From: a virus
DNA length: 29,894 bases
IMG/VR virus record: IMGVR_UViG_3300046506_000171
Location: 1-29,894 of that record
Reading direction: 5' to 3' (one strand)
Part shown: in pieces, positions 13,187-21,508 of the stretch
Numbering within the stretch: position 1 is the stretch's first letter
Layout of the letters: each line of letters opens with the position of its first letter
The notes under the pieces: model-generated
What the model saw: the letters and a program-made list of their open reading frames with translations, nothing else
Databases searched by the model: none
What the model was told of the DNA's origin: nothing
Made by a program: the position numbers and the translations under genes

Positions 13187-13531
13187 ATGACAAATGAGCA
13201 GCAAGCGCTGGCAGAGATGCCGATCTGGTTAGTGATCGTCCTGGCCTTGGTCGGCGGCGTATCCGGTGAAATGTGGCGAGCAGATAAAGACGGGGCGCGG
13301 GGCTGGGCATTGTTGCGGCGCCTGGCGCTTCGGTCCGGTGCCTGCATTGTCTGCGGGGTGTCGGCGATGATGCTGATGATCGGCGCGGGCATGACGATCT
13401 GGACGGCCGGCAGCTTGGGTTGCCTGACCGCGATGGCCGGCGCTGATGTCGCGATCGGGTTGTACGAGCGCTGGGCTGCCAAACGGTTGGGCGTCAGTGA
13501 AATGCCCGCCGAATCTAATCGTTCTGAATAA
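13187..13531 (+). CDS. Phage holin family protein
   Basis: A 114-residue inner-membrane protein with three hydrophobic segments (about 12-29, 51-72 and 74-90), short charged loops and a charged C-terminal tail ending in ESNRSE. This matches three-helix phage holins of the type found in Pseudomonas and P2/HP1-like phages, which form membrane lesions to release the endolysin. The ATG at 13187 has GAGG seven bases upstream. No endolysin gene lies nearby in this window; it is probably downstream of the tail genes, as in related prophages. Confidence 0.82.
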   Translation: MTNEQQALAEMPIWLVIVLALVGGVSGEMWRADKDGARGWALLRRLALRSGACIVCGVSAMMLMIGAGMTIWTAGSLGCLTAMAGADVAIGLYERWAAKRLGVSEMPAESNRSE

Positions 13532-13567
13532 CTCTCACCCAGCCACTCATTTAGTAGGTCTCCGGCA

Positions 13568-14068
13568 ATGAATGAATCCAGGCAGCAGCAGATGCTTGCA
13601 GGGCAATCTTCCATCGCTCAAAAAATCTTTAGTTATGTACCCATTCAATCATGCTGGGCCGCTCGTGATATTCACGGCGCCGTCCTGGCGGCCAATGTCA
13701 GTGGCGCATCTGCCTATGCTATACGCCGCGCTCTTGGTGAGCTCAAAGATGCCGGGCTGATCAGGGAGCCAATCGGCGGAAAGTTTCAGCGGGCTGTAGC
13801 CACACCCAAATCCAAGAAGGAGACAACCATGCCTCAGGCATCCAAGCAGTCCGTTGCATCGACGAAAACAACCGATGGCGCGCTGGACGTATTGGCAACC
13901 CTGTCGGGTGAAGTGGTGAGCCTGTCTGAAGAGTTCAGCAAGCGCATGAAGGTATTGGCTGGCCGCATCGAAGAGGTAGCCCTGTCGGTAGAGGCTGAGC
14001 GCGAAAGTAATGCTGAAGCCATCGTCAAAGCCAAGCGACTGCAAGAGGCGCTGCGAGAATTTGCGTAA
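13568..14068 (+). CDS. wHTH plus coiled-coil phage protein with internal start
   Basis: A 166-residue protein. Residues about 15-75 resemble a winged helix (SGASAYAIRRALGELKDAGLIREPIGGKFQRAV); residues 105-165 are a coiled coil (EEFSKRMKVLAGRIEEVALSVEAER). The full-length start at 13568 has a poor ribosome site. An in-frame ATG at 13829 (residue 88) has a perfect AAGGAG six bases upstream and would give a 79-residue coiled-coil protein alone. Both forms may be made. It lies between the holin and the terminase. The function is unknown; a regulator with a truncated partner, or a packaging accessory factor, are possibilities. Confidence 0.75.
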   Translation: MNESRQQQMLAGQSSIAQKIFSYVPIQSCWAARDIHGAVLAANVSGASAYAIRRALGELKDAGLIREPIGGKFQRAVATPKSKKETTMPQASKQSVASTKTTDGALDVLATLSGEVVSLSEEFSKRMKVLAGRIEEVALSVEAERESNAEAIVKAKRLQEALREFA

Positions 14069-14316
14069 ACACCCACCTTTGCTGTCCGGGGACGGCCTAC
14101 CGCTCGCGTGTCCTCGAAGTGCCACCCGCAGGTGGCGAGCTGGGGTAGGTGCACCGGTTTGGGGCGCCGAAAACTGCCGGGGACCCTGGGGTTATTCGGA
14201 GGGTACGGGGTCGGAAACCCGCGGGAAGTTGTTAGCGGCAGAGTCTCCAGCTTACTGAAATTCAATCCATTGAAATTGAAAGATTTCCATTGAAAAGCCG
14301 TTGAAAAGGAGGGCTT
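14069..14316. other. Non-coding region before terminase, candidate cos/packaging site
   Basis: A stretch of 248 bases holds no credible gene. The first 160 bases are GC-rich with G-runs (14175-14215). The last 60 are AT-rich with four TTGAAA copies (14270, 14276, 14290, 14301), two of them within repeated CCATTGAAA. A GpA-type terminase follows; lambda relatives have their cos site directly before the small terminase gene. The cohesive end itself was not identified. The strong ribosome site AAGGAGG of the next gene lies at 14307-14313. Confidence 0.5.
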
Positions 14317-14919
14317 ATGACAGAACCAATGTACCTGTCAAAGAGCGCCTTCGCGGCTCGGATCGGTAGGGCACCCAGTTACATCACCTGGTTGAAAAAC
14401 AACAACCGCTTGGTGCTGACCGCTGACGGAAAGCAGGTCGATGTCATGGCCAGCGAAACGTTGATTCGCGACACCGCTGACCCCAGCAAGGCCGCCGTCG
14501 CTGACCGGCACCACCAAGACCGGCTTCAGCGTGACGTTTACAGCCAGTTATCCAGTCAGGTCGAGCCGACTTCAATGGCTGCGCCGCCGCCCGCGATCAT
14601 CCCTGCGGGGCAACTGCCCGACTTCCAAAAGGCCCGGGCACTCCGCGAACACAACCTTGCTCAGCTCGCCGAGATCGAGTTGCACAAGGCGAAGGGCTCG
14701 CTGGTCGTCCTGTCAGCGGTTAAAACCGGCGCCTACAACGCCGGCCGCATGCTGCGCGACCAACTGCTCGGAATGCCTCCACAACTCGCTCCCGAACTGG
14801 CGTCCATGACAGACCCTTGGGAAATCGAAAAGCACCTGACGGCGGCGATTCGTCGCTCACTGGAAGACGCTGAACGCATGTCTTCAGCGGACCTTGAACA
14901 AGCACTGACCACGAGTTAA
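14317..14919 (+). CDS. terS: Terminase small subunit (Nu1-like)
   Basis: A 200-residue DNA-recognition subunit of the packaging motor. The N-terminal winged-helix part (MYLSKSAFAARIGRAPSYIT, about 5-24) recalls lambda Nu1 and would bind the packaging site. The middle is Pro-rich (about 88-100), and the C-terminal half is helical (FQKARALREHNLAQLAEIELHKAKG), which suits oligomerisation and contact with TerL. Residues 118-140 with a KGSLV...VKTGAYNAGR pattern are typical of this group. AAGGAGG precedes the ATG. TerL follows after four bases. Confidence 0.85.
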   Translation: MTEPMYLSKSAFAARIGRAPSYITWLKNNNRLVLTADGKQVDVMASETLIRDTADPSKAAVADRHHQDRLQRDVYSQLSSQVEPTSMAAPPPAIIPAGQLPDFQKARALREHNLAQLAEIELHKAKGSLVVLSAVKTGAYNAGRMLRDQLLGMPPQLAPELASMTDPWEIEKHLTAAIRRSLEDAERMSSADLEQALTTS

Positions 14920-14923
14920 GCCT

Positions 14924-16939
14924 ATGCCCACGGAATATACTGACGGTGCAGAGGTGTACCGCGAGGCGTATTTCCGTGGGCTGCGGCCCGACCCGGATGT
15001 CTGGATCGATCAGTGGGCCGACGAATACATGCGGATCCCGCGTGACACCGGCGCCGCTGAGCCCGGCAAATACCGCACCTCGCGCACGCCGTATGCCCGC
15101 GAGCCGATGCGTTGCCTGTCGCCGGCTCACCCCTGTAAGCGCGTGGTCACCATGGTGGCCTCGCAGTTGATGAAAACGCAGATCGCCTTGAACTGGATCG
15201 GCGGCCTGATCCATATGGCACCGTCGAACATCCTGACTCTGTTGCCAAGCCTTGGCCTGGCCAAGCGGGTGTCCTCGCGGATCAGCAAGACGATCAAGGC
15301 CACACCGGTATTGCGAGAGCGTGTGGCGTCCAGCCGATCGCGGGACTCGCGCAACACCATGGACACCAAGGAATTCGAGGGCGGTTCGTTGTACGTCACG
15401 ACTGCCGGCTCGGCGGCCAACCTGGCCGAGCTGTCGGCGCGCTACGTGTACGGCGACGAGATCGATCGTTGGGAGGTAGACATCGGTGAAGAGGGTGACC
15501 CGATTGAGCTAGCCGAAACTCGAGGCAGTACCTTCGGCCGCAACGCGAAGTTCTACTTTTCCAGCTCGCCGACGATCAAAGGCGCATCACGGATCAATGA
15601 TCTGTTCGAGGGCAGCGACCAGCGTTACTACTACGTCCCGTGCCCGAGCTGCGGACATATGCAGACTCTGGAGTGGGAGCGACTGCATTACTCGAAAGAT
15701 TACAGCGTTGTGCATTACGAGTGCGCAGGTCCTGATTGTGACGTACTGATCGAGGAGTACCACAAGGGCGAGATGCTTGCCAAAGGCGAATGGCGTGCCC
15801 ATGCCGAGGGCGACGGTGAGACGATCGGCTTTCACCTCAATGCGCTGTATTCGCCGTTGGGTTGGATGGACTGGAAGTCACTGGCCAAGCAATTTGAGAA
15901 AGCCAAAAAGGCCCAGGCGAAGGGCGATCTTGAACCGATGCAGGTGTTCTACAACACCCGTCTGGCGAAGGTCTGGGACGCAGCCCAAGAGCAAACCAAA
16001 GCCGATGTGCTGAGAAAACGAGCGCGGCTGGAAGACTTCACCCTAGGCTCGCTGTCGGCTGCCGTGCTGATGATTACCGGTTCCGTCGACGTTCAGGCCA
16101 ACCGCCTGGAGTTCATGGCCATGGGATGGGGCGTCGGCATGGAGCGCTGGGTTGTCGACTACCAGGTGGTTTCCGGGGATCCCTCAGACGAACGCACCTG
16201 GGCTGCACTGGACGAATTGCTGAAGGCCAAATACCGCCACCCGTGTGGTGTCGGCCTTGGCATTCTCGCGGTAGCCGTCGACTCCGGTGGCCACCACACC
16301 GATGAGGTCTACCAGTTCTGCCGCGTTCGCCGCTGGCGGAATGTGTTCGCCATCAAGGGTGCGAGCAAACCCGGAAAGCCGGTGATTGCTCAGCGCCCGT
16401 CGATGGTCGACGTGACCTGGAAGGGCCAGACCGAACGCAACGGCGCCGAGCTGTGGTTCGTCGGTACCGACACGGCCAAGGACTGGATCTACAACCGCTA
16501 TCCGTTCGAGTCCGGACCGGGTGCACTGCACTTTGCCAATGACCTACCGGATGACTTCTTTGATCAGTGCGTCGCGGAGCGCAAGGTTGCGCGCTACATA
16601 CGCGGACACAAACGCATTGAGTGGGTCAAGGGCAAGGCCGAGCGTAACGAAGCACTCGACTTGATGGTGTATTGCCTGGCCATGGCACATTACCTTGGCC
16701 TCAACCGTTACAAGGAACACGACTGGGAGCGAGTGCGTCAGTCCTTGGCGCAGTCTGGTCTGTTCGACGACGCATTGGGCATCAAGCCTGTTCAAGGCGA
16801 ACGCGTCACCGGACCAGCAACACCAGTTGCTGCGCCGCAATCGGCTCCACAACCTACTGCTCCGATCGTGCAATCGCGACCGGCAGCACCGCCACCTCAA
16901 CGCCGCAGCTCCACCAGCGGTTATCTGAAGAGACGCTGA
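14924..16939 (+). CDS. terL: Terminase large subunit, GpA family
   Basis: A 671-residue packaging ATPase/nuclease of the lambda GpA family. The ATPase part has a degenerate Walker A around VASQLMKTQIALN (78-90), as is usual for GpA, and Walker B YVYGDEID (174-181). A Cys-rich insert (Cys240, Cys243, Cys267, Cys272) looks like a zinc ribbon. The nuclease part (about 380-600) contains GSVDVQANRLE and AVDSGGHHTDEV with candidate metal-binding Asp residues. It cuts concatemeric DNA and drives it into the prohead. The C-terminal 60 residues are Pro/Gln-rich and probably flexible. It is intact and of normal family length. Confidence 0.96.
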   Translation: MPTEYTDGAEVYREAYFRGLRPDPDVWIDQWADEYMRIPRDTGAAEPGKYRTSRTPYAREPMRCLSPAHPCKRVVTMVASQLMKTQIALNWIGGLIHMAPSNILTLLPSLGLAKRVSSRISKTIKATPVLRERVASSRSRDSRNTMDTKEFEGGSLYVTTAGSAANLAELSARYVYGDEIDRWEVDIGEEGDPIELAETRGSTFGRNAKFYFSSSPTIKGASRINDLFEGSDQRYYYVPCPSCGHMQTLEWERLHYSKDYSVVHYECAGPDCDVLIEEYHKGEMLAKGEWRAHAEGDGETIGFHLNALYSPLGWMDWKSLAKQFEKAKKAQAKGDLEPMQVFYNTRLAKVWDAAQEQTKADVLRKRARLEDFTLGSLSAAVLMITGSVDVQANRLEFMAMGWGVGMERWVVDYQVVSGDPSDERTWAALDELLKAKYRHPCGVGLGILAVAVDSGGHHTDEVYQFCRVRRWRNVFAIKGASKPGKPVIAQRPSMVDVTWKGQTERNGAELWFVGTDTAKDWIYNRYPFESGPGALHFANDLPDDFFDQCVAERKVARYIRGHKRIEWVKGKAERNEALDLMVYCLAMAHYLGLNRYKEHDWERVRQSLAQSGLFDDALGIKPVQGERVTGPATPVAAPQSAPQPTAPIVQSRPAAPPPQRRSSTSGYLKRR

Positions 16940-16940
16940 T

Positions 16941-17147
16941 ATGTCCTTTACCCAAAAGCACCTCGACGCGGTTGAGGCGGCCATCGCACGCGGTGAAAAA
17001 GTCGTGCGCTACACCGACCGTACCGTGGAATACCGCACCATCGACGAACTGCTCAAGGCGCGCGAAGAAATCCGTACGTCACTGATCAGCGCTGCCGGAC
17101 CGCGCTCGCGGGTGGTTCGGCTGACCCACGGAGGCAAAGGACTCTAA
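16941..17147 (+). CDS. Head-tail joining protein, gpW family
   Basis: A 68-residue lambda gpW-type protein, which plugs the portal after packaging and permits tail attachment. Family features are two helices around a beta hairpin: SFTQKHLDAVEAAIARGEKV, then the hairpin VRYTDRTVEYRTIDELLKAREEI. It lies in the order seen in lambda (A, W, B). The stop overlaps the portal ATG by one base (TAATG). Confidence 0.93.
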   Translation: MSFTQKHLDAVEAAIARGEKVVRYTDRTVEYRTIDELLKAREEIRTSLISAAGPRSRVVRLTHGGKGL

Positions 17148-18628
17148 TGGCCCGTCACTTTCCGACGCTCACCCGCAACGGATTCGTGTTGCCGTCGAAC
17201 ATCAAGGCCAGTTACGAAGGTGCCGGCGAGGGCCGTCGATCCACTGGCTGGGAGGCGCCCGACAACGGTATCAACAGCATCAACACCCCGGCACTGCGCA
17301 ACCTGCGCTCACGTTCCCGGGCAGCGGTTCGCAACGACCCGTATGCCTTCAACGTGATCGATAAGCGCGTCAGCAACCTGATCGGTACCGGTATCACGCC
17401 GCGACCTAAGACCGACGACGAAGCCCTGCGCAAATTGCTGCAGGAACTCTGGGACGACTGGGTTGATGAGTCGGACGCCGATGAGCGCACCGACTTCTAC
17501 GGCCAGCAGGCGCTGGCGGCGCGCACGGTCGAAACCTCGGGCGAGTGTTTTGTGCGGCTACGACCTCGCGCTTTGGACGAAGGCCTCGCGGTACCGCTAC
17601 AGCTCCAGATCCTGGCCCCGGAGTTTGTCCCGCATGATAAGTTTGAGACCACCAAAACCGGCAACCTCATCCGCGCCGGCATCGAGTTCACCCCGGGTGG
17701 CAAGCGGGTGGCGTATTGGATGTACCTGTCGCACCCGCGTGATGCATCGTCGCTGAACGCCGGTTACAACCAGTTGGTGCGCGTGCCGGCTTCGCAGGTA
17801 CTGCATATTTTTGAGCCGGTCGAGCCAGGCCAGTTGCGCGGTGTGCCGCGCTTGTCACCGGTGCTGAAGCGCCTGCGCAGTCTCGACAACTACGACGACG
17901 CGGTGTTGTTCCGCCAAGAGGTGGCCAATCTGTTTGCCGGCTTCATCAGTCGTCCGGCTCCGGACTCAGGGCAGACACCCCGAGACCCGGTCACCGGCCA
18001 ACTTCTGGATCTCGACCGCGACGGCTTCACGCCGATGGTCGCGCTGGAGCCCGGCACCATGCAGGAGCTGGGGCCGGGTGAAGAGGTCGAGTTCTCCAAA
18101 CCGCCGGATGCCGGCAACAACTACCCGGACTTCATGCGGCAGCAGCTGATGGCTGCGGCGGCGGGGACGGGCACGCCTTACGAGATCCTCACCGGCGACA
18201 TGCGCGAGGTCAACGACCGGGCGCTGCGTGTGGTGCTCAACGAGTTTCGGCGTCGGCTTGAGCAGCTGCAATTCGGTGTCTACGTGCACCAACTTTGCCG
18301 TCCGGTTCGGGCTGCCTGGATGGACATGGCGGTGTTGTCGGGTGTCCTGGTGCTGGACGACTACACCCAGCGGCGTCGTGAATACCTGCGTACTCGTTGG
18401 GTGCCGCAAGGTTGGGCCTACATCCAGCCCGTACAGGACGTACAGGCGCGGCGGATGGAAGTACAAGCGGGCTTCGCTTCGCGCAGCGAGATGGTGCTGC
18501 GCACCGGCTATGACGCGGAAACGGTCGACGCGGAAAACGCTGCTGATCTGCAACGAGCCACGACCCTTGGCCTTAATTACAACACTCTCGACGCCGTCGT
18601 CACCAACGACGACAAGGAGCAACCATGA
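17147..18628 (+). CDS. Portal protein, lambda gpB family
   Basis: A 493-residue portal protein that forms the dodecameric ring at one capsid vertex, through which DNA enters and leaves. Recognisable family blocks are ARNDPYAFNVIDKRVSNLIGTGI-like (around 60-85), WVDESDADERTDFYGQQ (about 105-121), HIFEPVEPGQLRGVPRLSPVL (about 221-241) and EILTGDMREVNDRALR (about 345-360). The length agrees with lambda gpB relatives. The end overlaps the protease start (ATGA). Confidence 0.95.
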   Translation: MARHFPTLTRNGFVLPSNIKASYEGAGEGRRSTGWEAPDNGINSINTPALRNLRSRSRAAVRNDPYAFNVIDKRVSNLIGTGITPRPKTDDEALRKLLQELWDDWVDESDADERTDFYGQQALAARTVETSGECFVRLRPRALDEGLAVPLQLQILAPEFVPHDKFETTKTGNLIRAGIEFTPGGKRVAYWMYLSHPRDASSLNAGYNQLVRVPASQVLHIFEPVEPGQLRGVPRLSPVLKRLRSLDNYDDAVLFRQEVANLFAGFISRPAPDSGQTPRDPVTGQLLDLDRDGFTPMVALEPGTMQELGPGEEVEFSKPPDAGNNYPDFMRQQLMAAAAGTGTPYEILTGDMREVNDRALRVVLNEFRRRLEQLQFGVYVHQLCRPVRAAWMDMAVLSGVLVLDDYTQRRREYLRTRWVPQGWAYIQPVQDVQARRMEVQAGFASRSEMVLRTGYDAETVDAENAADLQRATTLGLNYNTLDAVVTNDDKEQP

Positions 18629-19785
18629 GCAAGAAAGCGCGACCGCGAATTTACAACCGCGCTGGTAAGCGCGTGCAGGTGCAGGACAAAACCTGGTACG
18701 CGTTGCAGGCCAGCGGCGAAGCTACCGAGCGAGTGATCGAAGTCTTTGTCTATGGCGAGATCGGTACCTGGGGCATTACTGCCAATCAGTTCGTGCAGGA
18801 TCTACGTGCGATGGATGATGGTGTCTCACCGGTCATTGCGGCATTCAACAGTATCGGCGGCGACTTGTTCGACGGGCTGGCGATGCACAACGCGCTGTCG
18901 CGTCTGGGCGAGCGTTGCACCGGCCGGATTGACGCATTGGCGGCCAGTGCGGCCAGCGTGGCGGTATGCGGTGCACACCACGTAGTCATTGCGTCGAACG
19001 CCATGCTGATGATCCACAACCCCTACACATATGCCGGAGGGGATGCTGAGGACTTCCGCCGAGTCGCTGATGTCCTTGATCAGACCCTGGAGGCGATCAT
19101 CGCGGCCTACAAGGCCAAGGCGCCGGACATTGATGACGCCGAGCTGCGGCGCATGGTTAACGCCGAAACCTGGCTGACCGCCAATGAAGCAGTCGCCTTG
19201 GGGCTGGCCGACGAAGTCGGTGATGGGATCAAGGTGAAGGCGTGCCTCGGCCAGGGTGCTGTGTTGCAGCGTTACCAGCACGCACCGGCTGCGTTGCTGG
19301 CCCAGCTCGATGAGCCACCCGAAGCGGATCCGGAGCTGGAGCTGGAGCCGATCGATCCGCCATTGGTGCCGGCGGTGGTCGATTCGGCCAAGTTGGCACT
19401 GATGATCACCCAGCGCTGCACGGCGGCGGGCATCAGCAACCTGGTCGAGCCGCTGCTCAACTCGACCCAGCTCGAAAGCGAAGAGATTGTTCTGGCCGGC
19501 CTGGCACGCGCCAAGGCGGTGAATGACCTTTGCGTGGCGGCGCGTTTGCCGGAGTTCAGCGCCGAGTACGTTTCAGCGGGGCTGGATGCTGCGGCGGTCC
19601 GGGCGCGTCTGTTCGACAAAATCGTCACCAGCGGCAAGGGCTTTGAAATCGATAACAGCCTGCCGCTGGACAACGACCCAGCACCGAAGGTGCTGGCCAA
19701 ACAACCTGACCCCACCTCGATCTGGGCTTCGCGACAAGCGGCTCAATCTGGAACTGCGCACGGCGCGAAAGGAGCAAGACCATGA
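18625..19785 (+). CDS. ClpP-like prohead protease (lambda gpC type)
   Basis: A 386-residue S49/ClpP-fold head maturation protease. Visible are the oxyanion-loop NSIGGDLFDGLAMHNAL (75-91), the nucleophile Ser108 in DALAASAAS and His131 in MLMIHNPY; the third catalytic residue probably lies near 170. The C-terminal region beyond about 230 is acidic and helical. In lambda the corresponding end of gene C encodes the scaffold Nu3, so a scaffold function there is possible, but no convincing internal start was seen. It overlaps both neighbours by ATGA. Confidence 0.92.
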   Translation: MSKKARPRIYNRAGKRVQVQDKTWYALQASGEATERVIEVFVYGEIGTWGITANQFVQDLRAMDDGVSPVIAAFNSIGGDLFDGLAMHNALSRLGERCTGRIDALAASAASVAVCGAHHVVIASNAMLMIHNPYTYAGGDAEDFRRVADVLDQTLEAIIAAYKAKAPDIDDAELRRMVNAETWLTANEAVALGLADEVGDGIKVKACLGQGAVLQRYQHAPAALLAQLDEPPEADPELELEPIDPPLVPAVVDSAKLALMITQRCTAAGISNLVEPLLNSTQLESEEIVLAGLARAKAVNDLCVAARLPEFSAEYVSAGLDAAAVRARLFDKIVTSGKGFEIDNSLPLDNDPAPKVLAKQPDPTSIWASRQAAQSGTAHGAKGARP

Positions 19786-20126
19786 CCATCAAAAAAGAGC
19801 CGATCCACGCGGGTGAGTTTCTCCTCTCTGAGGGCGCCGGGAACATTTCGCGGGAAACGATCAACGTTGCCGCTGGCCCTGCGCTGAATCCTGGCCAAGT
19901 CCTCGGTCTGGTGACGGCCACGGGCGAGTTTTCGCCGTATGACCCAGCCGCCGAAGACGGTACTCAGGCTGCCGTGGCGATCCTCTACGGGCAGCTGGGA
20001 GAGTCGGACATCGTGCGCCGTAGTCGCGCTGTGGTGCGCTTGGCTGAAGTCAGTGAAGTGCATCTGACCGGGCTTGATCCTGAGGCTGAAAAGGACCTGG
20101 CCACCCATTTTCTGATCGTCCGCTAA
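19782..20126 (+). CDS. Head decoration protein, gpD family
   Basis: A 114-residue protein of the lambda gpD family, which binds trimerically on the expanded capsid and stabilises it. The family pattern is LLSEGAGNISRETINVAAG, a Gly-Pro-rich turn (PALNPGQVLG) and a C-terminal domain with AAVAILYGQL...RSRAVVRLAEV. GAAAGGAGC lies before the ATG. A terminator-like hairpin follows the gene. Confidence 0.92.
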   Translation: MTIKKEPIHAGEFLLSEGAGNISRETINVAAGPALNPGQVLGLVTATGEFSPYDPAAEDGTQAAVAILYGQLGESDIVRRSRAVVRLAEVSEVHLTGLDPEAEKDLATHFLIVR

Positions 20127-20147
20127 GACCATCAGTCGCGTTTCCCC

Positions 20148-20170
20148 AGCCCGCCTTGAGCGGGTTTTTT
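20148..20170 (+). terminator. Terminator-like hairpin before major capsid gene
   Basis: CCCGC (20150-20154) pairs with GCGGG (20160-20164) around a 5-base loop, followed by six T. The ribosome site TGGAGA of the capsid gene lies 7 bases after the T-run. It may be a partial terminator or a 5' end protecting the capsid message. Similar units occur at 23294-23315 and 27787-27810. Confidence 0.6.
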
Positions 20171-20189
20171 CATTTCTGGAGAGTACCCC

Positions 20190-21185
20190 ATGGCCGAGAT
20201 CGCCATTTTTGACGACGAAGCGTTCACCGTCACTGCGCTGACTGCTGCACTCAACGATCAACCCTATTTGCCAGGGCGCATCAGTGCTTTGGGTCTGTTC
20301 CGCGAGGAAGGTATCACCACCCTGACTGTACAGATCGAAAAGGACGGCGACACCCTGGCACTGGTGCCTGCCGGTGAGCGGGGTGGCTCTGGCCTGGTGG
20401 TCGCGGCCAGCAAGCGCAACCTGATCCCGTTCAACACCGTCCACCTGCCGGAACGCTTCACCATCAAGGCCGACGAGATCCAGGGCATTCGTGCTTTCGG
20501 TACTCGCACCGAGCTGCAGGCGGTGCAGGATGTGGTCAATGCCCGCCTGGCCAAAGCGCGCCGTCAGTTGGACGCGACCCATGAGTTCCAGCGCATGGGC
20601 GCCCTCAATGGCCTGATCCTCGATGCTGATGGTTCGACGGTGCTGTTGGACCTTTACGACCGCTTCGGTGTGCAGCGTCAGAAGCTGCCCATGGGCTTGG
20701 CGGACCCGGGTACTGAGCTGCGGGTTAAGTGCGGCGAAGCTCTGGATATGCAGGAGGACGCGCTGGGCAGTGTGACCAGCACCAGTTCCCGTGCCTTCTG
20801 CGGCAAGAACTTCTGGAACAAGCTGATCGTCCACAAGTCGGTCAAGGAAACTTACCTCAACAGCCAGCAGGCGGCGGCCTTGCGTGGTGATGCCCGGGAG
20901 AGCTTCGAGTTCGGCGGCATTATCTGGGAACGTTACCGTGGCAAAGTCGCCGGGGTGTCTTTCGTCCACGACGACAAGGCGTTGCTGGTCCCTGAGGGTG
21001 TGCCGGACCTGTACATCTCGGTGTTCGCTCCGGCCGACTACATGGAGACGGTCAACACTCAGGGCATTCCGTACTACAGCATGATCGAGCCACTGCCGTT
21101 CAACAAAGGCATGGCCGGTGAAGCCCAGTCCAACCCGTTGCACCTGTGCACTCGACCGCGTGCACAGATCCTCCTGGAACTCTGA
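20190..21185 (+). CDS. Major capsid protein, gpE family
   Basis: A 331-residue major head protein of the lambda gpE family (HK97 fold). Family blocks are FTVTALTAALNDQPYLPGRI (about 11-30), KRNLIPFNTVHLPER (about 72-86), ARLAKARRQLDATHEFQRMGALNG and the C-terminal CTRPRAQILLEL. The ribosome site TGGAGA stands 9 bases before the ATG. The dedicated hairpin-ribosome-site leader fits the need for high expression. Confidence 0.95.
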   Translation: MAEIAIFDDEAFTVTALTAALNDQPYLPGRISALGLFREEGITTLTVQIEKDGDTLALVPAGERGGSGLVVAASKRNLIPFNTVHLPERFTIKADEIQGIRAFGTRTELQAVQDVVNARLAKARRQLDATHEFQRMGALNGLILDADGSTVLLDLYDRFGVQRQKLPMGLADPGTELRVKCGEALDMQEDALGSVTSTSSRAFCGKNFWNKLIVHKSVKETYLNSQQAAALRGDARESFEFGGIIWERYRGKVAGVSFVHDDKALLVPEGVPDLYISVFAPADYMETVNTQGIPYYSMIEPLPFNKGMAGEAQSNPLHLCTRPRAQILLEL

Positions 21186-21187
21186 CC

Positions 21188-21508
21188 GTGGGCTTTCGTG
21201 ATCTGATCGCCGAGGTTGACGCGGTGGTGTTCGAAACGCTGGGCGACACCGCGAGAATCGAGGGCCGTGATGAGCCGGTGCTCGGCATGTTCGCAGCTCC
21301 CTGGCTGCAACCGAAGTTCGGCAAGCTCAACACCGGATTGCGTGAGCCTCGGTTTGAGATTCGCGTCAGCGACTCTCATGGGTTGGAGCAGGGTTTGCTG
21401 GTCACCATTGATCTGCCGACATTGGATGGCGGTGGCGAATATGACTTGTTTCAGCTCGAACCGAGTGGCGACGGTCTGGTCGCCTTGATCCTGAGGATGC
21501 GCGCATGA
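21188..21508 (+). CDS. Head-tail attachment protein (FII-type connector)
   Basis: A 106-residue protein resembling the Phage_attach family (lambda gpFII), which joins the portal complex to the tail. It has an N-terminal helix FRDLIAEVDAVVFETLGD, then a beta-rich body with KLNTGLREPRFEIRVSD. It begins with GTG at 21188, two bases after the capsid stop; no ATG is available at the right place. CTGGA before it is a fair ribosome site. The end overlaps the next gene by ATGA. Confidence 0.82.
   Translation: MGFRDLIAEVDAVVFETLGDTARIEGRDEPVLGMFAAPWLQPKFGKLNTGLREPRFEIRVSDSHGLEQGLLVTIDLPTLDGGGEYDLFQLEPSGDGLVALILRMRA

Noticed and set aside
17966-18622. A 218-codon minus-strand frame opposite the portal gene
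   Set aside because: It lies fully inside the recognised portal gene and its composition is typical of antisense reading.
19743-21143. A 466-codon minus-strand frame opposite gpD and capsid genes
   Set aside because: It is a shadow of the GC-rich gpD and gpE genes, which are firmly recognised; no ribosome site or motif supports it.
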